DNA of 64,000 bases from Chitinophaga sp. LS1 (lineage in GTDB: Bacteria; Bacteroidota; Bacteroidia; Chitinophagales; Chitinophagaceae), in NCBI RefSeq assembly GCF_034274695.1, contig NZ_CP128362.1, positions 6,202,501 through 6,266,500 of the forward strand, read 5' to 3'. The position numbers and the translations under genes were made by a program. Within the stretch, counting starts at the first letter, position 1. Every line of letters starts with the position of its first letter. Shown in pieces: positions 9,471 to 17,440 of this stretch. A model generated the notes under the pieces. That model did not search any database. It saw only the letters and a program-made list of their open reading frames with translations, and was not told the DNA's origin.

Positions 9471-9989
9471 TTAATAATCCGTCTCGAACGAAATAGCAGT
9501 AATACTGAACTGGCTTCCCCTCGCTACGAGGTAGAGGTCATGTACACCAAATGAGTATTTGGAATTGCCCGTCATTTTGAGCGCATATGTTGTGTCTCCG
9601 GTATATGGGATCTTCAGGGTACCTATACGACGACTTTTCTTTCCTTTAGGGCTGTTTATTCTAAATTCGAGTCTGGAGCCTTTTGATTGTTTGTTTTCAC
9701 AAAAAACAGTCACTCTGACTGCCACTTCCCCCAGCCCCAGATTTACTTGTCCGAAACCAAGGTAGCTCCCTGATTTCATTTTAAATTCAGTTTCAAAGTT
9801 TCCTTTTCTTACTACTGGCGCAGGAGTAGCTGGTGGCGGAGGCGTGTTGCCCGGTCCACCTCCAGTAGGAGATGCCGTTGCGACAGGCGTTGCTGCCGGT
9901 GGTGGTGATGCAGCCGGAGGCGACGATTGTGATTGTCCCCTGACGATCAACTGCGCGATAATAAAAAATAGACATAGGATAGGCCTCAT
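9471..9989 (-). CDS. Small secreted protein: proline/alanine-rich linker plus CBM6-like domain
   Basis: 172 residues. A signal peptide (MRPILCLFFIIAQLIVRGQS) is followed by a Pro/Ala/Thr/Gly linker of about 45 residues (SSPPAASPPPAATP ... PPPPATPAP). The remaining ~110 residues resemble a family 6 carbohydrate-binding module: LEFRINSPKGKKSRRIGTLKIP, then GVHDLYLVARG, then SITAISFE. In CBM6 domains this order (IEVRLDSPTG..., GxHDLYLVF..., FNLDWFxF) is typical, but the usual final aromatic tryptophan is replaced here, so glycan binding may be lost or altered. No catalytic domain is attached, which is unusual for a CBM. It seems monocistronic. A TAATTTTG -7-like element lies at 10077-10084. It could also be a structural adhesin domain. 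Confidence 0.6.
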   Translation of the reverse strand: MRPILCLFFIIAQLIVRGQSQSSPPAASPPPAATPVATASPTGGGPGNTPPPPATPAPVVRKGNFETEFKMKSGSYLGFGQVNLGLGEVAVRVTVFCENKQSKGSRLEFRINSPKGKKSRRIGTLKIPYTGDTTYALKMTGNSKYSFGVHDLYLVARGSQFSITAISFETDY

Positions 9990-10076
9990 AGCTATATGGG
10001 TAGGTCTGGCTCATAGTCATTTTCGATCACTATTGCCCAACCAGTGTCAAATTTTGTAATCAGGACGAAATTTACG

Positions 10077-10084
10077 CAAAATTA
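10077..10084 (-). promoter_or_regulatory. Candidate -7 element for the CBM6-like gene
   Basis: TAATTTTG on the minus strand fits TAnnTTTG and would give a leader of about 80 nt. No good -33 box is found, so support is weak. The rest of the 270-bp gap 9990-10259 is AT-rich and shows no other feature I can support. Confidence 0.25.
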
Positions 10085-10259
10085 TATTAAATTTTACAAT
10101 AATAATATATAATGATTACCAAGGGTTTGTTAATAATATTTGAACCCCTCCTATATTTTACGTACTCCGACGGGGATTTATTGTATTTGTGGGGATAAAA
10201 TCGACGAATGTGGATATGTTATCTTTTTATTATACGCGTTTACCCGCAGACAAAAGCGC

Positions 10260-13200
10260 TTATTGTTGTATTTCTGGTATAATGATGTGAAAGGCAGCGC
10301 CCTGTTGTTCTACCCCAAATGCTTGAATATCACCGTTATGGATGTCCATGATCTTGCGGCATAATGCCAGTCCGATACCGGTACCCTCGAATTTTTCCTT
10401 CTGGTTCAGCCGCTGGAAGATCACAAACAATTTATCGGCATAAGACTGGTTAAATCCGATGCCATTATCTGCCACCACGATCCGGTACCAGGAGGTATTT
10501 TTACTCAGGTGTGGGTAATCGTTCATGTCCGTGGCCGTCAGCTTTTTGGCACTGATGGTGATGCGGCAGGAATCGTTTGGATTCGAGAATTTCAGGGCAT
10601 TGCCGATCAGGTTGTAGAACAACTGGTTCATTTGCAATGGCACGGCATCCAGTACGGGTAGTTCGCTGATTTCCATTTGTGCCTGTTTTTCCCTGATCAG
10701 GAGTTCAAAATCTTCCGTCACATTGGCTACGATCAGGTTTAGGTCCACAGGCAGGAAGGCATTTTCGCCCAGTTCCAGGCGGGAATATGCAATCAGGTCA
10801 CGGATCAGGTCCGACATGCGGATGGCAGATTGTTTGACCTTGCCCAGGTACAACCTGGTATCAATTTTATTGTTGTCAGGCTTTACACTTTCGAGCATGT
10901 CTGCAAAGAGGCGGATCTTTCTCAGCGGTTCCTGCAGGTCATGACTGGTGATGAATACAAATTGTTCAAGTTCGTGGTTTCGTTTGGAGAGGTTTGCATT
11001 GGCCTCTTCCAGGGCGATGGTACGCTCGCGCACTTTTCTTTCCAGCGCATCTTCCACCATTTTCTGATCGTCGATGTCTACACAGGCGCCAATAAATCCT
11101 ACGAATTCATCCTGCGCTATAAAGCGGGGAATACCGGAGCAGGATAACCAATGATAGCTGCCATCCTGTCTTTTCAAACGGAACTCAGCATAGAAATTTC
11201 GTCTGTCGCGGGAGGAACGGCTAAAGTTGATCTTCCATTTATCGATATCATCCGGATGCATAATGTCGTACCAGCCTTTGTCCTTATCCTGGTCCATGGA
11301 GCGACCTGTGTATTTTTGCCACGCCTTGTTGAAGAAGGAGAAGGAGCCATCTTTTTCCGCGATCCAGATCATGGCAGGTGCGGTATCGGCAATCATCCTG
11401 AAGTAGGCTTCGCTTTGTTGCAGGTGTAATTGAGCCTGCTTGCGTTCCGTGATATCCTGGGTGATACCGATCATGTGTCTCACACCAGTTTGTTCGTCGA
11501 GTACAGATTGTCCCCGGGCCATGACCCAGCGTATTACAGGGTCATGGCCTTTGATCCTGTATTCTTCTGAAAACGGTGTTTGGGTTGCCAGTGCAATATC
11601 CAGAGCCTTCATGACACGGTTCCGGTCTTCGGCATGAATGGCCTGCAGGAGTTTGTCTATGGTCACTACAGCGTTTGCAGACAGGCCATAATTTGCTTTA
11701 CATAGTTCATTGCACTCCAGGATGCCTGTTTCAACATTGAGCTCCCATGAGCCTAATTTGCCCGTTTCCAGGGCAAAGTTCAGGCGGTTGTTCACGTCCT
11801 GTAAATGACGCTGGTATTGTTTGGATTCCGTAACATCTGTCACCACACCTAAAATGCGGCTGGCGATGCGTTCTTCAAAGAATACCTGCGCCTTGCAGGA
11901 GATCCATTTGATCCTGTCTTCGCTGGCTGTAATACGGAAATCGATATTGATCTGTCCATTGTCAATGCCTGCCAGTGCGGCCTGTATAGAGCCTTGTACG
12001 CCTTCTACGTCCAATGGATGGATCGCTTTGATGAAGGTATCATATTCTACAGGTGCATCACTGCTGATATTGAGTAATTCGCGGCTTCTGTCGGATAATA
12101 ATATTTCTCTGGTAGCGGGGTTGAATTCCCAGGTACCGGTTTTTGTACCATCCAGGGCCAGGCGTAAACGCTCTTCGTTGTTACGCACCTGTTCCTGCTT
12201 CCGGGCGATCCGTTCACGCGCTTCCCTGACCTCGGAGATATCTTCGATAGCCAGCAGAATCAGGTCTTCCCTGAGATCCTGGGAGGTAATGAGCTGACCA
12301 TTCAGCAGCATGGTACGCTCTCCTATTGTATTGAATTTGTGAGTGAGTTCGTAATTGATAAACGGCGTTCTGGAAGAATGCAGGTTTTCGAGTAGGGAAC
12401 GCAGGTCGGAATTGTTCCATTGTTTATTACCCAGTTCGTAGAAGATCTTGCCTTCGGTTTCCTTTCTGTCTATTTTGAAGACGCGATAAAAAGAAGCGTT
12501 GGCACTTACTACGCGGATATTTGCATCCAGGATGACGAGTGATTCATGTACGGTATTGACGATGGCTTCTGCATACAGCCGCGCGTTATTCAACTGGTTA
12601 TTTCGTTCCAGCAGGTCGTTGTTGCGGGTACTCAGTTCATCGTTGATCACCTGTAGTTCTTCCTGCGAGACTTCCAGTTCCTCATTCAGACTTTTCAGCT
12701 CTTCATTGGCAGATTGCAGTTCTTCGTTGGTCGCCTCGTATGCTTCGGCTACAGCGCGCAGTTCGTCTTTGTAGCGTTGCACTTCCTTTTCCATTTGCAA
12801 TACGCGCAGTGTCTTGTCATCCGTGCTTTCGGTGACAGGTTCTGTCCTCTTCGTATCAGCGGCGTATTGGTCAGGAGACTGATGATTAAAGATCACCAGG
12901 TAGTAAGTCTCGTGCAGGTTGACGATAGGCACGATCTCAAAGCCAACGGTGAGTTGGCCGGAAACAACCGAGATGGTGATCCCTTCTTTCTTTACATTTC
13001 TTTTGCCTGTTTGAGCCTGGTTCAGGGCACTGCGCAGACTATGTACCAGATCTCTGTGGGCTAGTTTCAGGATATTCAGACTGGCTTTACCTGGCCCGTG
13101 CTCGAAAAACTGCAGGGTTATACCACGGAATTCGATAATGTCAAATTGTTCGTTGAGTAATACAGCCGACGGAGCAAACATGGAAAGTATAATACTATCA

Positions 13201-14162
13201 GCTGCCTTCTGTGCATCTACATTTTCATCTCTTTCCTGGTCGAAGCTGGGTGTCATGTGCTTGATTTTTTTATTAGTGGGGAACGCACTTCTCAGCGTCC
13301 ACTTATCTACGTTCTTTTTTAAATAGATCTTCGTCTTTTTCGAAGGCATTTCAAACAGGTCGGGCGAGCGGTTGGTTTCAGATTTGCCCAGCCAGAGGAA
13401 CCCTTTATCTTTCAGCGCGTAGTTGAAAATGCTGAGCATTTTTTTTTGTAGTACGGGTTGCATGTATATCAATACATTGCGGCAACTGATGAGATTCAGT
13501 TTAGCAAATGGTGGATCAGTGAGCATATTGTGAGATGCAAATACACACACGTCGCGGATATAACTAACTACTTCGTATCCCTGTTCTACTTCTCTGAAAA
13601 ACTTTTCCAGCCTGGCATCAGAAACGCCTCCCATCTGTGTTTTAGGATAAAGGGCTTTTCTGGCTGAGGCTATCACAGCATCGGAGAGATCGGTGGCAAA
13701 GATTTTTACCTTTTCGGTGAAGTTGTCGTGCCCCATGATTTCATAGAGACAGATGGCAATAGAATAGGCTTCTTCTCCAGTGGCGCAACCGGCCACCCAG
13801 ATACGTACCTGGTCGTCCCCATCAACTGCCTGCCGGGTTACCTGTGGCAAGATAGTTCTGAAGAGATATTCAAAACTGCCGGGGTCCCGAAAAAACGACG
13901 ATACATGAATTAAAAGTTCAGCAAATACTACATTCTGTTCGTTCTCATTATCTTTTATTAATGTTAGATACTCTTCAAAACCTGGAATGTTCATTAATGA
14001 CATCCTGCGTTGTAACCGTCTTGTAATGGTGGAAAGCTTGTACTGCAAGAAATCTACTCCTGAAAATTCTGACAGGATAGATAGGATACCTTTTAATGCA
14101 GCATTGGGCCCCGCACCGATTCGTCTCCGGTTACTCTCAGCATCTTGATGCATGTCAGGCAT
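10260..14162 (-). CDS. CheR methyltransferase - multi-PAS - histidine kinase fusion
   Basis: 1300 residues. A CheR methyltransferase domain spans about 20-285 (FSGVDFLQYKLSTITRRLQRRM, the SAM-binding VAGCATGEEAYSIAI, LISCRNVLIYM). A degenerate PAS region follows, then a long coiled coil at about 440-520 (EATNEELQSANEELKSLNEELEVSQEEL). Next come three to four PAS/PAC domains, with FFNKAWQKYTGRSMDQDKDKGW the clearest. A HisKA domain has phospho-acceptor His1074 (SHDLQEPLRK), and an HATPase domain has N box NLIGNALKFSNPN, G1 VADNGIGF and G2 GTGIGLAL. The usual relatives are single CheB-CheR-PAS-HK fusions; here CheB is a separate gene 55 bp upstream. No receiver domain is attached, and chemotaxis or output-regulator genes are absent from the window, so the target is unknown. 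It is probably a cytoplasmic sensor with a methylation-based adaptation module. Confidence 0.9.
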   Translation of the reverse strand: MPDMHQDAESNRRRIGAGPNAALKGILSILSEFSGVDFLQYKLSTITRRLQRRMSLMNIPGFEEYLTLIKDNENEQNVVFAELLIHVSSFFRDPGSFEYLFRTILPQVTRQAVDGDDQVRIWVAGCATGEEAYSIAICLYEIMGHDNFTEKVKIFATDLSDAVIASARKALYPKTQMGGVSDARLEKFFREVEQGYEVVSYIRDVCVFASHNMLTDPPFAKLNLISCRNVLIYMQPVLQKKMLSIFNYALKDKGFLWLGKSETNRSPDLFEMPSKKTKIYLKKNVDKWTLRSAFPTNKKIKHMTPSFDQERDENVDAQKAADSIILSMFAPSAVLLNEQFDIIEFRGITLQFFEHGPGKASLNILKLAHRDLVHSLRSALNQAQTGKRNVKKEGITISVVSGQLTVGFEIVPIVNLHETYYLVIFNHQSPDQYAADTKRTEPVTESTDDKTLRVLQMEKEVQRYKDELRAVAEAYEATNEELQSANEELKSLNEELEVSQEELQVINDELSTRNNDLLERNNQLNNARLYAEAIVNTVHESLVILDANIRVVSANASFYRVFKIDRKETEGKIFYELGNKQWNNSDLRSLLENLHSSRTPFINYELTHKFNTIGERTMLLNGQLITSQDLREDLILLAIEDISEVREARERIARKQEQVRNNEERLRLALDGTKTGTWEFNPATREILLSDRSRELLNISSDAPVEYDTFIKAIHPLDVEGVQGSIQAALAGIDNGQINIDFRITASEDRIKWISCKAQVFFEERIASRILGVVTDVTESKQYQRHLQDVNNRLNFALETGKLGSWELNVETGILECNELCKANYGLSANAVVTIDKLLQAIHAEDRNRVMKALDIALATQTPFSEEYRIKGHDPVIRWVMARGQSVLDEQTGVRHMIGITQDITERKQAQLHLQQSEAYFRMIADTAPAMIWIAEKDGSFSFFNKAWQKYTGRSMDQDKDKGWYDIMHPDDIDKWKINFSRSSRDRRNFYAEFRLKRQDGSYHWLSCSGIPRFIAQDEFVGFIGACVDIDDQKMVEDALERKVRERTIALEEANANLSKRNHELEQFVFITSHDLQEPLRKIRLFADMLESVKPDNNKIDTRLYLGKVKQSAIRMSDLIRDLIAYSRLELGENAFLPVDLNLIVANVTEDFELLIREKQAQMEISELPVLDAVPLQMNQLFYNLIGNALKFSNPNDSCRITISAKKLTATDMNDYPHLSKNTSWYRIVVADNGIGFNQSYADKLFVIFQRLNQKEKFEGTGIGLALCRKIMDIHNGDIQAFGVEQQGAAFHIIIPEIQQ

Positions 14163-14217
14163 ACAAACTTTTTTGACTTGTGTCTATATAAATCGATAAA
14201 GATATATAAAAATAGCA

Positions 14218-14814
14218 TCAAATCATTCGTTTATCAGTTTTCAGGTATCGCTGCAGGAACTTAGCAATTTCCGGTGGCGGCAGTACCACATGCGGATCAT
14301 CTCTATTGATGGCTGTCAGGGGCAGGATATTGAATTCAGTCGTCTCCGGATCCTGCACAAGTACGAGGCCATGCCTATCCTCTATCGCTTTAATACCTTC
14401 AATACCATCCGTGCCCATACCAGACAGGATGATTCCGACCGCGTTTTCAGCATAGCATTTGGCCATTGATATGAAGAAGAGATCAATTGACTTGTTGATG
14501 ATTTCGCGCGAATAGCGTTTCCGTACCCGCAATATATGATCTTCCACAATCATCATCATCCCTTCTACCAATACATACACATTATCTGGTTGCAGTTTTA
14601 CGGTATCGGTCACACGATGAACCGGCATTTCTGTAAACCGCTGCAGAATGTGGCTGAAACGGCTTGGATAATCGGCTGATAAATGCGGTATCACTACAAA
14701 AGCTGCGCCTGTTTTTTCTCTGAAGTGCTGAAAAAATTCACAAACGGGTTCCAGACCACCGGCGGAGCAGCCAATGCCAATGCATAAAGACGGGAATTTA
14801 ACAACATTACTCAT
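14218..14814 (-). CDS. CheB-type protein-glutamate methylesterase (stand-alone catalytic domain)
   Basis: 198 residues with no receiver domain. The methylesterase triad is visible: Ser17 in GIGCSAGG, His44 in IPHLSADYPSR, Asp136 in ILSGMGTDGIEG. The family region VYVLVEGMMMIVEDHILRV is also present. It would remove methyl groups from glutamyl residues of a receptor-like partner, opposing a CheR methyltransferase. The only CheR in the window is the N-terminal domain of the next gene in the same operon, 55 bp downstream. This supports a two-protein version of the CheB/CheR hybrid kinase. Lack of a receiver means activity is not controlled by direct phosphorylation. A 14-bp perfect palindrome lies 37 bp upstream of the start. 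Confidence 0.88.
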   Translation of the reverse strand: MSNVVKFPSLCIGIGCSAGGLEPVCEFFQHFREKTGAAFVVIPHLSADYPSRFSHILQRFTEMPVHRVTDTVKLQPDNVYVLVEGMMMIVEDHILRVRKRYSREIINKSIDLFFISMAKCYAENAVGIILSGMGTDGIEGIKAIEDRHGLVLVQDPETTEFNILPLTAINRDDPHVVLPPPEIAKFLQRYLKTDKRMI

Positions 14815-14850
14815 GGTTCACATCTAATTAATGGTTTCACAATAAAGATG

Positions 14851-14864
14851 CCTCTAATTAGAGG
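14851..14864. promoter_or_regulatory. 14-bp perfect palindrome upstream of cheB-like gene
   Basis: CCTCTAATTAGAGG, 37 bp before the CheB ATG. It may be an operator for the CheB/CheR-kinase operon; no matching site was noticed elsewhere in the window, and chance occurrence is possible. Confidence 0.3.
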
Positions 14865-14960
14865 ACAGGTTCAACCATTAAATTCAAAGAAAATGCCAGA
14901 GTGTGTTGCTGTGGTACTATTTTAACACAATTTGTAGAAAGAGAGGGGCAACGAGGGGTG

Positions 14961-14986
14961 AAAAAAAGGCCGGTTTTACCCGGCCT
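14961..14986 (-). terminator. Intrinsic terminator after the LURP-one-like gene
   Basis: Seven-bp GC-rich stem (AGGCCGG / CCGGCCT, 6-nt loop) running into seven T on the minus strand, 5 bp past the stop codon at 14992. Confidence 0.85.
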
Positions 14987-14991
14987 CCACA

Positions 14992-15594
14992 TTATTTTGA
15001 TTCCTTTAACACCATGTCGATGGTGATGGCACCAGCTACGATGGCGATCTTTTTCAGATCTTCAGGACATTCTTTACCAATGATCACGCGGTATTTATCA
15101 GCTGTGGTGAACACTTCTTTCATCACACCAGCCCACTTTTTAGTGATTTGTCCCAATTCATTCCCACTTGCATCCACAATTGTGAAATTCCACGCTTTCC
15201 AGTCCCCTTTGATCTCGGCAATCACAGCACCATATTGATCTGTAATATGGAATAAAGGTTTGAAAAGTTTGAACTTGTGTTTGATGCCACCGATTTGATT
15301 ACCATTCCCATCGAGTATCGTGATTTTCGACATCCAGAAAGTCCAGCCACGGTGAATGGTGGCGACTATGGTGTTGTCCATTTCTTTTATGTCGAGGGTG
15401 AAAGGGAATACGGCTTTGCTCAGGAATAAACGCAGGAGCTTGTGCCAGACAGGTACGGTTTGTTCAATATTACCGATTTGCTGCCCCTGATCATCGTACA
15501 CTTTATAGGCATTAGAGAATTTAAAAAGTCCGATTTTTTCGTCAATGAAATAATCGTGGTGATTGAAGAATTTAGGTAAGTTCGCTTGTCCCAT
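14992..15594 (-). CDS. LURP-one-related / phospholipid-scramblase-like protein
   Basis: 200 residues, no signal peptide. The repeated beta-strand pattern KVYDDQGQQIGNIEQ, KITILDGNGNQIGGIKHKF, HITDQYGAVIAEIKGDW and FTIVDASGNELGQITKKWAG is that of the LURP-one/tubby-like/scramblase fold: each strand pair reads D-x-x-G-x-x-I/L-G-x-I. Bacterial members are uncharacterised; related eukaryotic proteins associate with membranes. Monocistronic, with its own terminator. An 8-bp inverted repeat (AATCGTTT at 15662-15669, AAACGATT at 15686-15693) lies about 70 bp upstream. Fold assignment is fairly safe; function is unknown. Confidence 0.75.
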   Translation of the reverse strand: MGQANLPKFFNHHDYFIDEKIGLFKFSNAYKVYDDQGQQIGNIEQTVPVWHKLLRLFLSKAVFPFTLDIKEMDNTIVATIHRGWTFWMSKITILDGNGNQIGGIKHKFKLFKPLFHITDQYGAVIAEIKGDWKAWNFTIVDASGNELGQITKKWAGVMKEVFTTADKYRVIIGKECPEDLKKIAIVAGAITIDMVLKESK

Positions 15595-15701
15595 TAAGAG
15601 AAATTTTAAGAGTTAAGGTTTAACAACGGGGGCGAAGGTATAAAAATATTATAATATAAAAAATCGTTTATACTTAACAGACATAAAACGATTGGGTGAT
15701 C

Positions 15702-15809
15702 TTAATCAGGATACATTTCCAATAAATCCTGTAATTCTATGATCTTATCAGGATATTTACTGACGGGGTGCGTAGCGCTGTCTGCCACCTGCCAACAAAT
15801 AAAAGGCGT
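15702..15809 (-). pseudogene. Possible C-terminal gene remnant (~35 codons)
   Basis: The 299-bp gap 15595-15893 contains, on the minus strand, an uninterrupted stretch without a start codon reading TPFICWQVADSATHPVSKYP then DKIIELQDLLEMYPD and stop. The composition looks like real protein (amphipathic Leu/Ile helix at the end) rather than random translation, but I cannot name the family. A stop codon lies directly before it. It could be the tail of a deleted gene or chance. Confidence 0.25.
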
Positions 15810-15830
15810 TTATACATAACATATATCATT

Positions 15831-15861
15831 AAAAAAGGGGCCAGCCATTACAGCTGGCCCC
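15831..15861 (-). terminator. Intrinsic terminator after the sigma/FecR-linked SusD gene
   Basis: Nine-bp GC-rich stem (GGGGCCAGC / GCTGGCCCC, arms 15837-15845 and 15853-15861, 7-nt loop) followed on the minus strand by six T. It lies 32 bp after the SusD stop and closes the four-gene unit. Confidence 0.9.
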
Positions 15862-15893
15862 ATGCTCAAATATAAGGGGGAAAATGTAAAATA

Positions 15894-17414
15894 TTAGTAG
15901 CCTGGATTTTGGTACATGCCTGTTGGGTTCAGCTTGACCTCATCAGAAGGAATAGGATAATACCTGTCCTTAGTGGTAAAGTGTTGCGGAATTGCGATTC
16001 CATATCTTGCCGGATCCTTTGCCTGGAAGTAACTTACCAGCTCGTCAGTGGTGAATGTTCTCAGCAGGTCATACCATCTGTGGTTTTCGAATGCCAGTTC
16101 AATTCTTCTTTCGTGCAGGATAGCCAGTTTCAGAGTTGGGTACTTAGCCGCATAGTTAGCATCCTTTGAGGCAGTAGCATAATCGGACATACCTGCCCTG
16201 GTTCTCACCTGATCCAGGAAAGAGATCGCAGTCGTATGGTCGCCCAGCAAATTGTTTACCTCAGCCAGATTCAGGATGATGTCTGCATAGCGCATCAGGA
16301 TCCAATCGTTACCACCATAACCATTCACGCCGGCAGCATCAGAAGCATCGCGGAACTTGGTAATGAAGTAATCTTTTACATTGGAAGCATTCGCATATTT
16401 CACAGAGAAATCCATTCTTGGATCACCGGTTTCATAATCATCGATCAGATCACCTGTAACGTTTCCACCTACACCTGTTGCTTCTTTTTGTGAGTTGATG
16501 GTTTCACCGGCGGCCTGGTTATTTGCAGCTATAGAAGAGGAATAAGTAGCATCACCTTGTTTATACACGATCTGCATGATCAGCTCAGGGCAACTGGATT
16601 TTTTATCCACGTTAAACACATCTGAATAAGCGATTTCGCTCAGCTGACCGAAGTTGCGCATATTGTAACAAGCCTCGAGGTATGTTTTTGCATCCTGTAA
16701 GTGAGCTGTGCTTTGACCGTCTTCAATAGTCTGAGACATTGTCAGGTACACCTGCCCCAGCAGACCATTGGCAGCTGCCTTGGATGCGCGGCCAATTTTA
16801 TCGCCGGTCTGGAAGTTGGGCAGTGGACTTTCCAATACATCTTTCAGGTCACTAATGATCTGCGCATATACAGCTGTATCAGCTACGCGATAGGTATAAG
16901 CAGTTACCTCGTCAGAAGTAGTCAACTGCTTTGTTACCAAAGGCACAGCACCCCACTGGCGTACCAGGTGGAAGTACATCAATGCACGCAGGAATTTAGC
17001 TTCTGCAGCATAACCCAGCTTCGTATCATTGCTGGAATAGCTTACACCATCAATATTGGATAAAACCACATTCGCACGGGAAACAGTTTCATATAACGCT
17101 GCCCAGTGAGACAGTAAATAAGAGTTACCGACTAATACTGAGAAATCATTAAACTGGAATGGCTCACCAGAGTTGGAATAGTCATTACGACCGGTATTGT
17201 CTGATCGCTCTTCCAGGTACAGGCCACTGCTTTCACCGATACAGTTAGAACTTCTCAGGGATTGATATATACCGTTTACTGCTAAAAGGACATCATTTTC
17301 TGATGCAAAATAATCGGATACACTGAGCGCATTGGGGTTAGACTGGTTCAGAAAATCCTTGCTACAGGAAACCATTACCACACTTACCGCTATTGCTAAA
17401 AATATTCGTTTCAT
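15894..17414 (-). CDS. SusD/RagB-family nutrient-binding lipoprotein
   Basis: 506 residues. Lipoprotein signal with lipobox VMVSC followed by SKDFLNQSNPNALS. SusD features: EAKFLRALMYFHLVRQWGAVPLVTK, DWILMRYADIILNLAEVNNLLGD, ILHERRIELAFENHRWYDLLRT and the ending YYPIPSDEVKLNPTGMYQNPGY. It pairs with the STN-containing SusC gene 26 bp upstream. As last gene of the sigma-FecR-SusC-SusD unit, it should be induced when the cognate substrate is bound by SusC. Confidence 0.95.
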   Translation of the reverse strand: MKRIFLAIAVSVVMVSCSKDFLNQSNPNALSVSDYFASENDVLLAVNGIYQSLRSSNCIGESSGLYLEERSDNTGRNDYSNSGEPFQFNDFSVLVGNSYLLSHWAALYETVSRANVVLSNIDGVSYSSNDTKLGYAAEAKFLRALMYFHLVRQWGAVPLVTKQLTTSDEVTAYTYRVADTAVYAQIISDLKDVLESPLPNFQTGDKIGRASKAAANGLLGQVYLTMSQTIEDGQSTAHLQDAKTYLEACYNMRNFGQLSEIAYSDVFNVDKKSSCPELIMQIVYKQGDATYSSSIAANNQAAGETINSQKEATGVGGNVTGDLIDDYETGDPRMDFSVKYANASNVKDYFITKFRDASDAAGVNGYGGNDWILMRYADIILNLAEVNNLLGDHTTAISFLDQVRTRAGMSDYATASKDANYAAKYPTLKLAILHERRIELAFENHRWYDLLRTFTTDELVSYFQAKDPARYGIAIPQHFTTKDRYYPIPSDEVKLNPTGMYQNPGY

Positions 17415-17440
17415 GTTGAATAATTTTGAAAATAAAAGGA

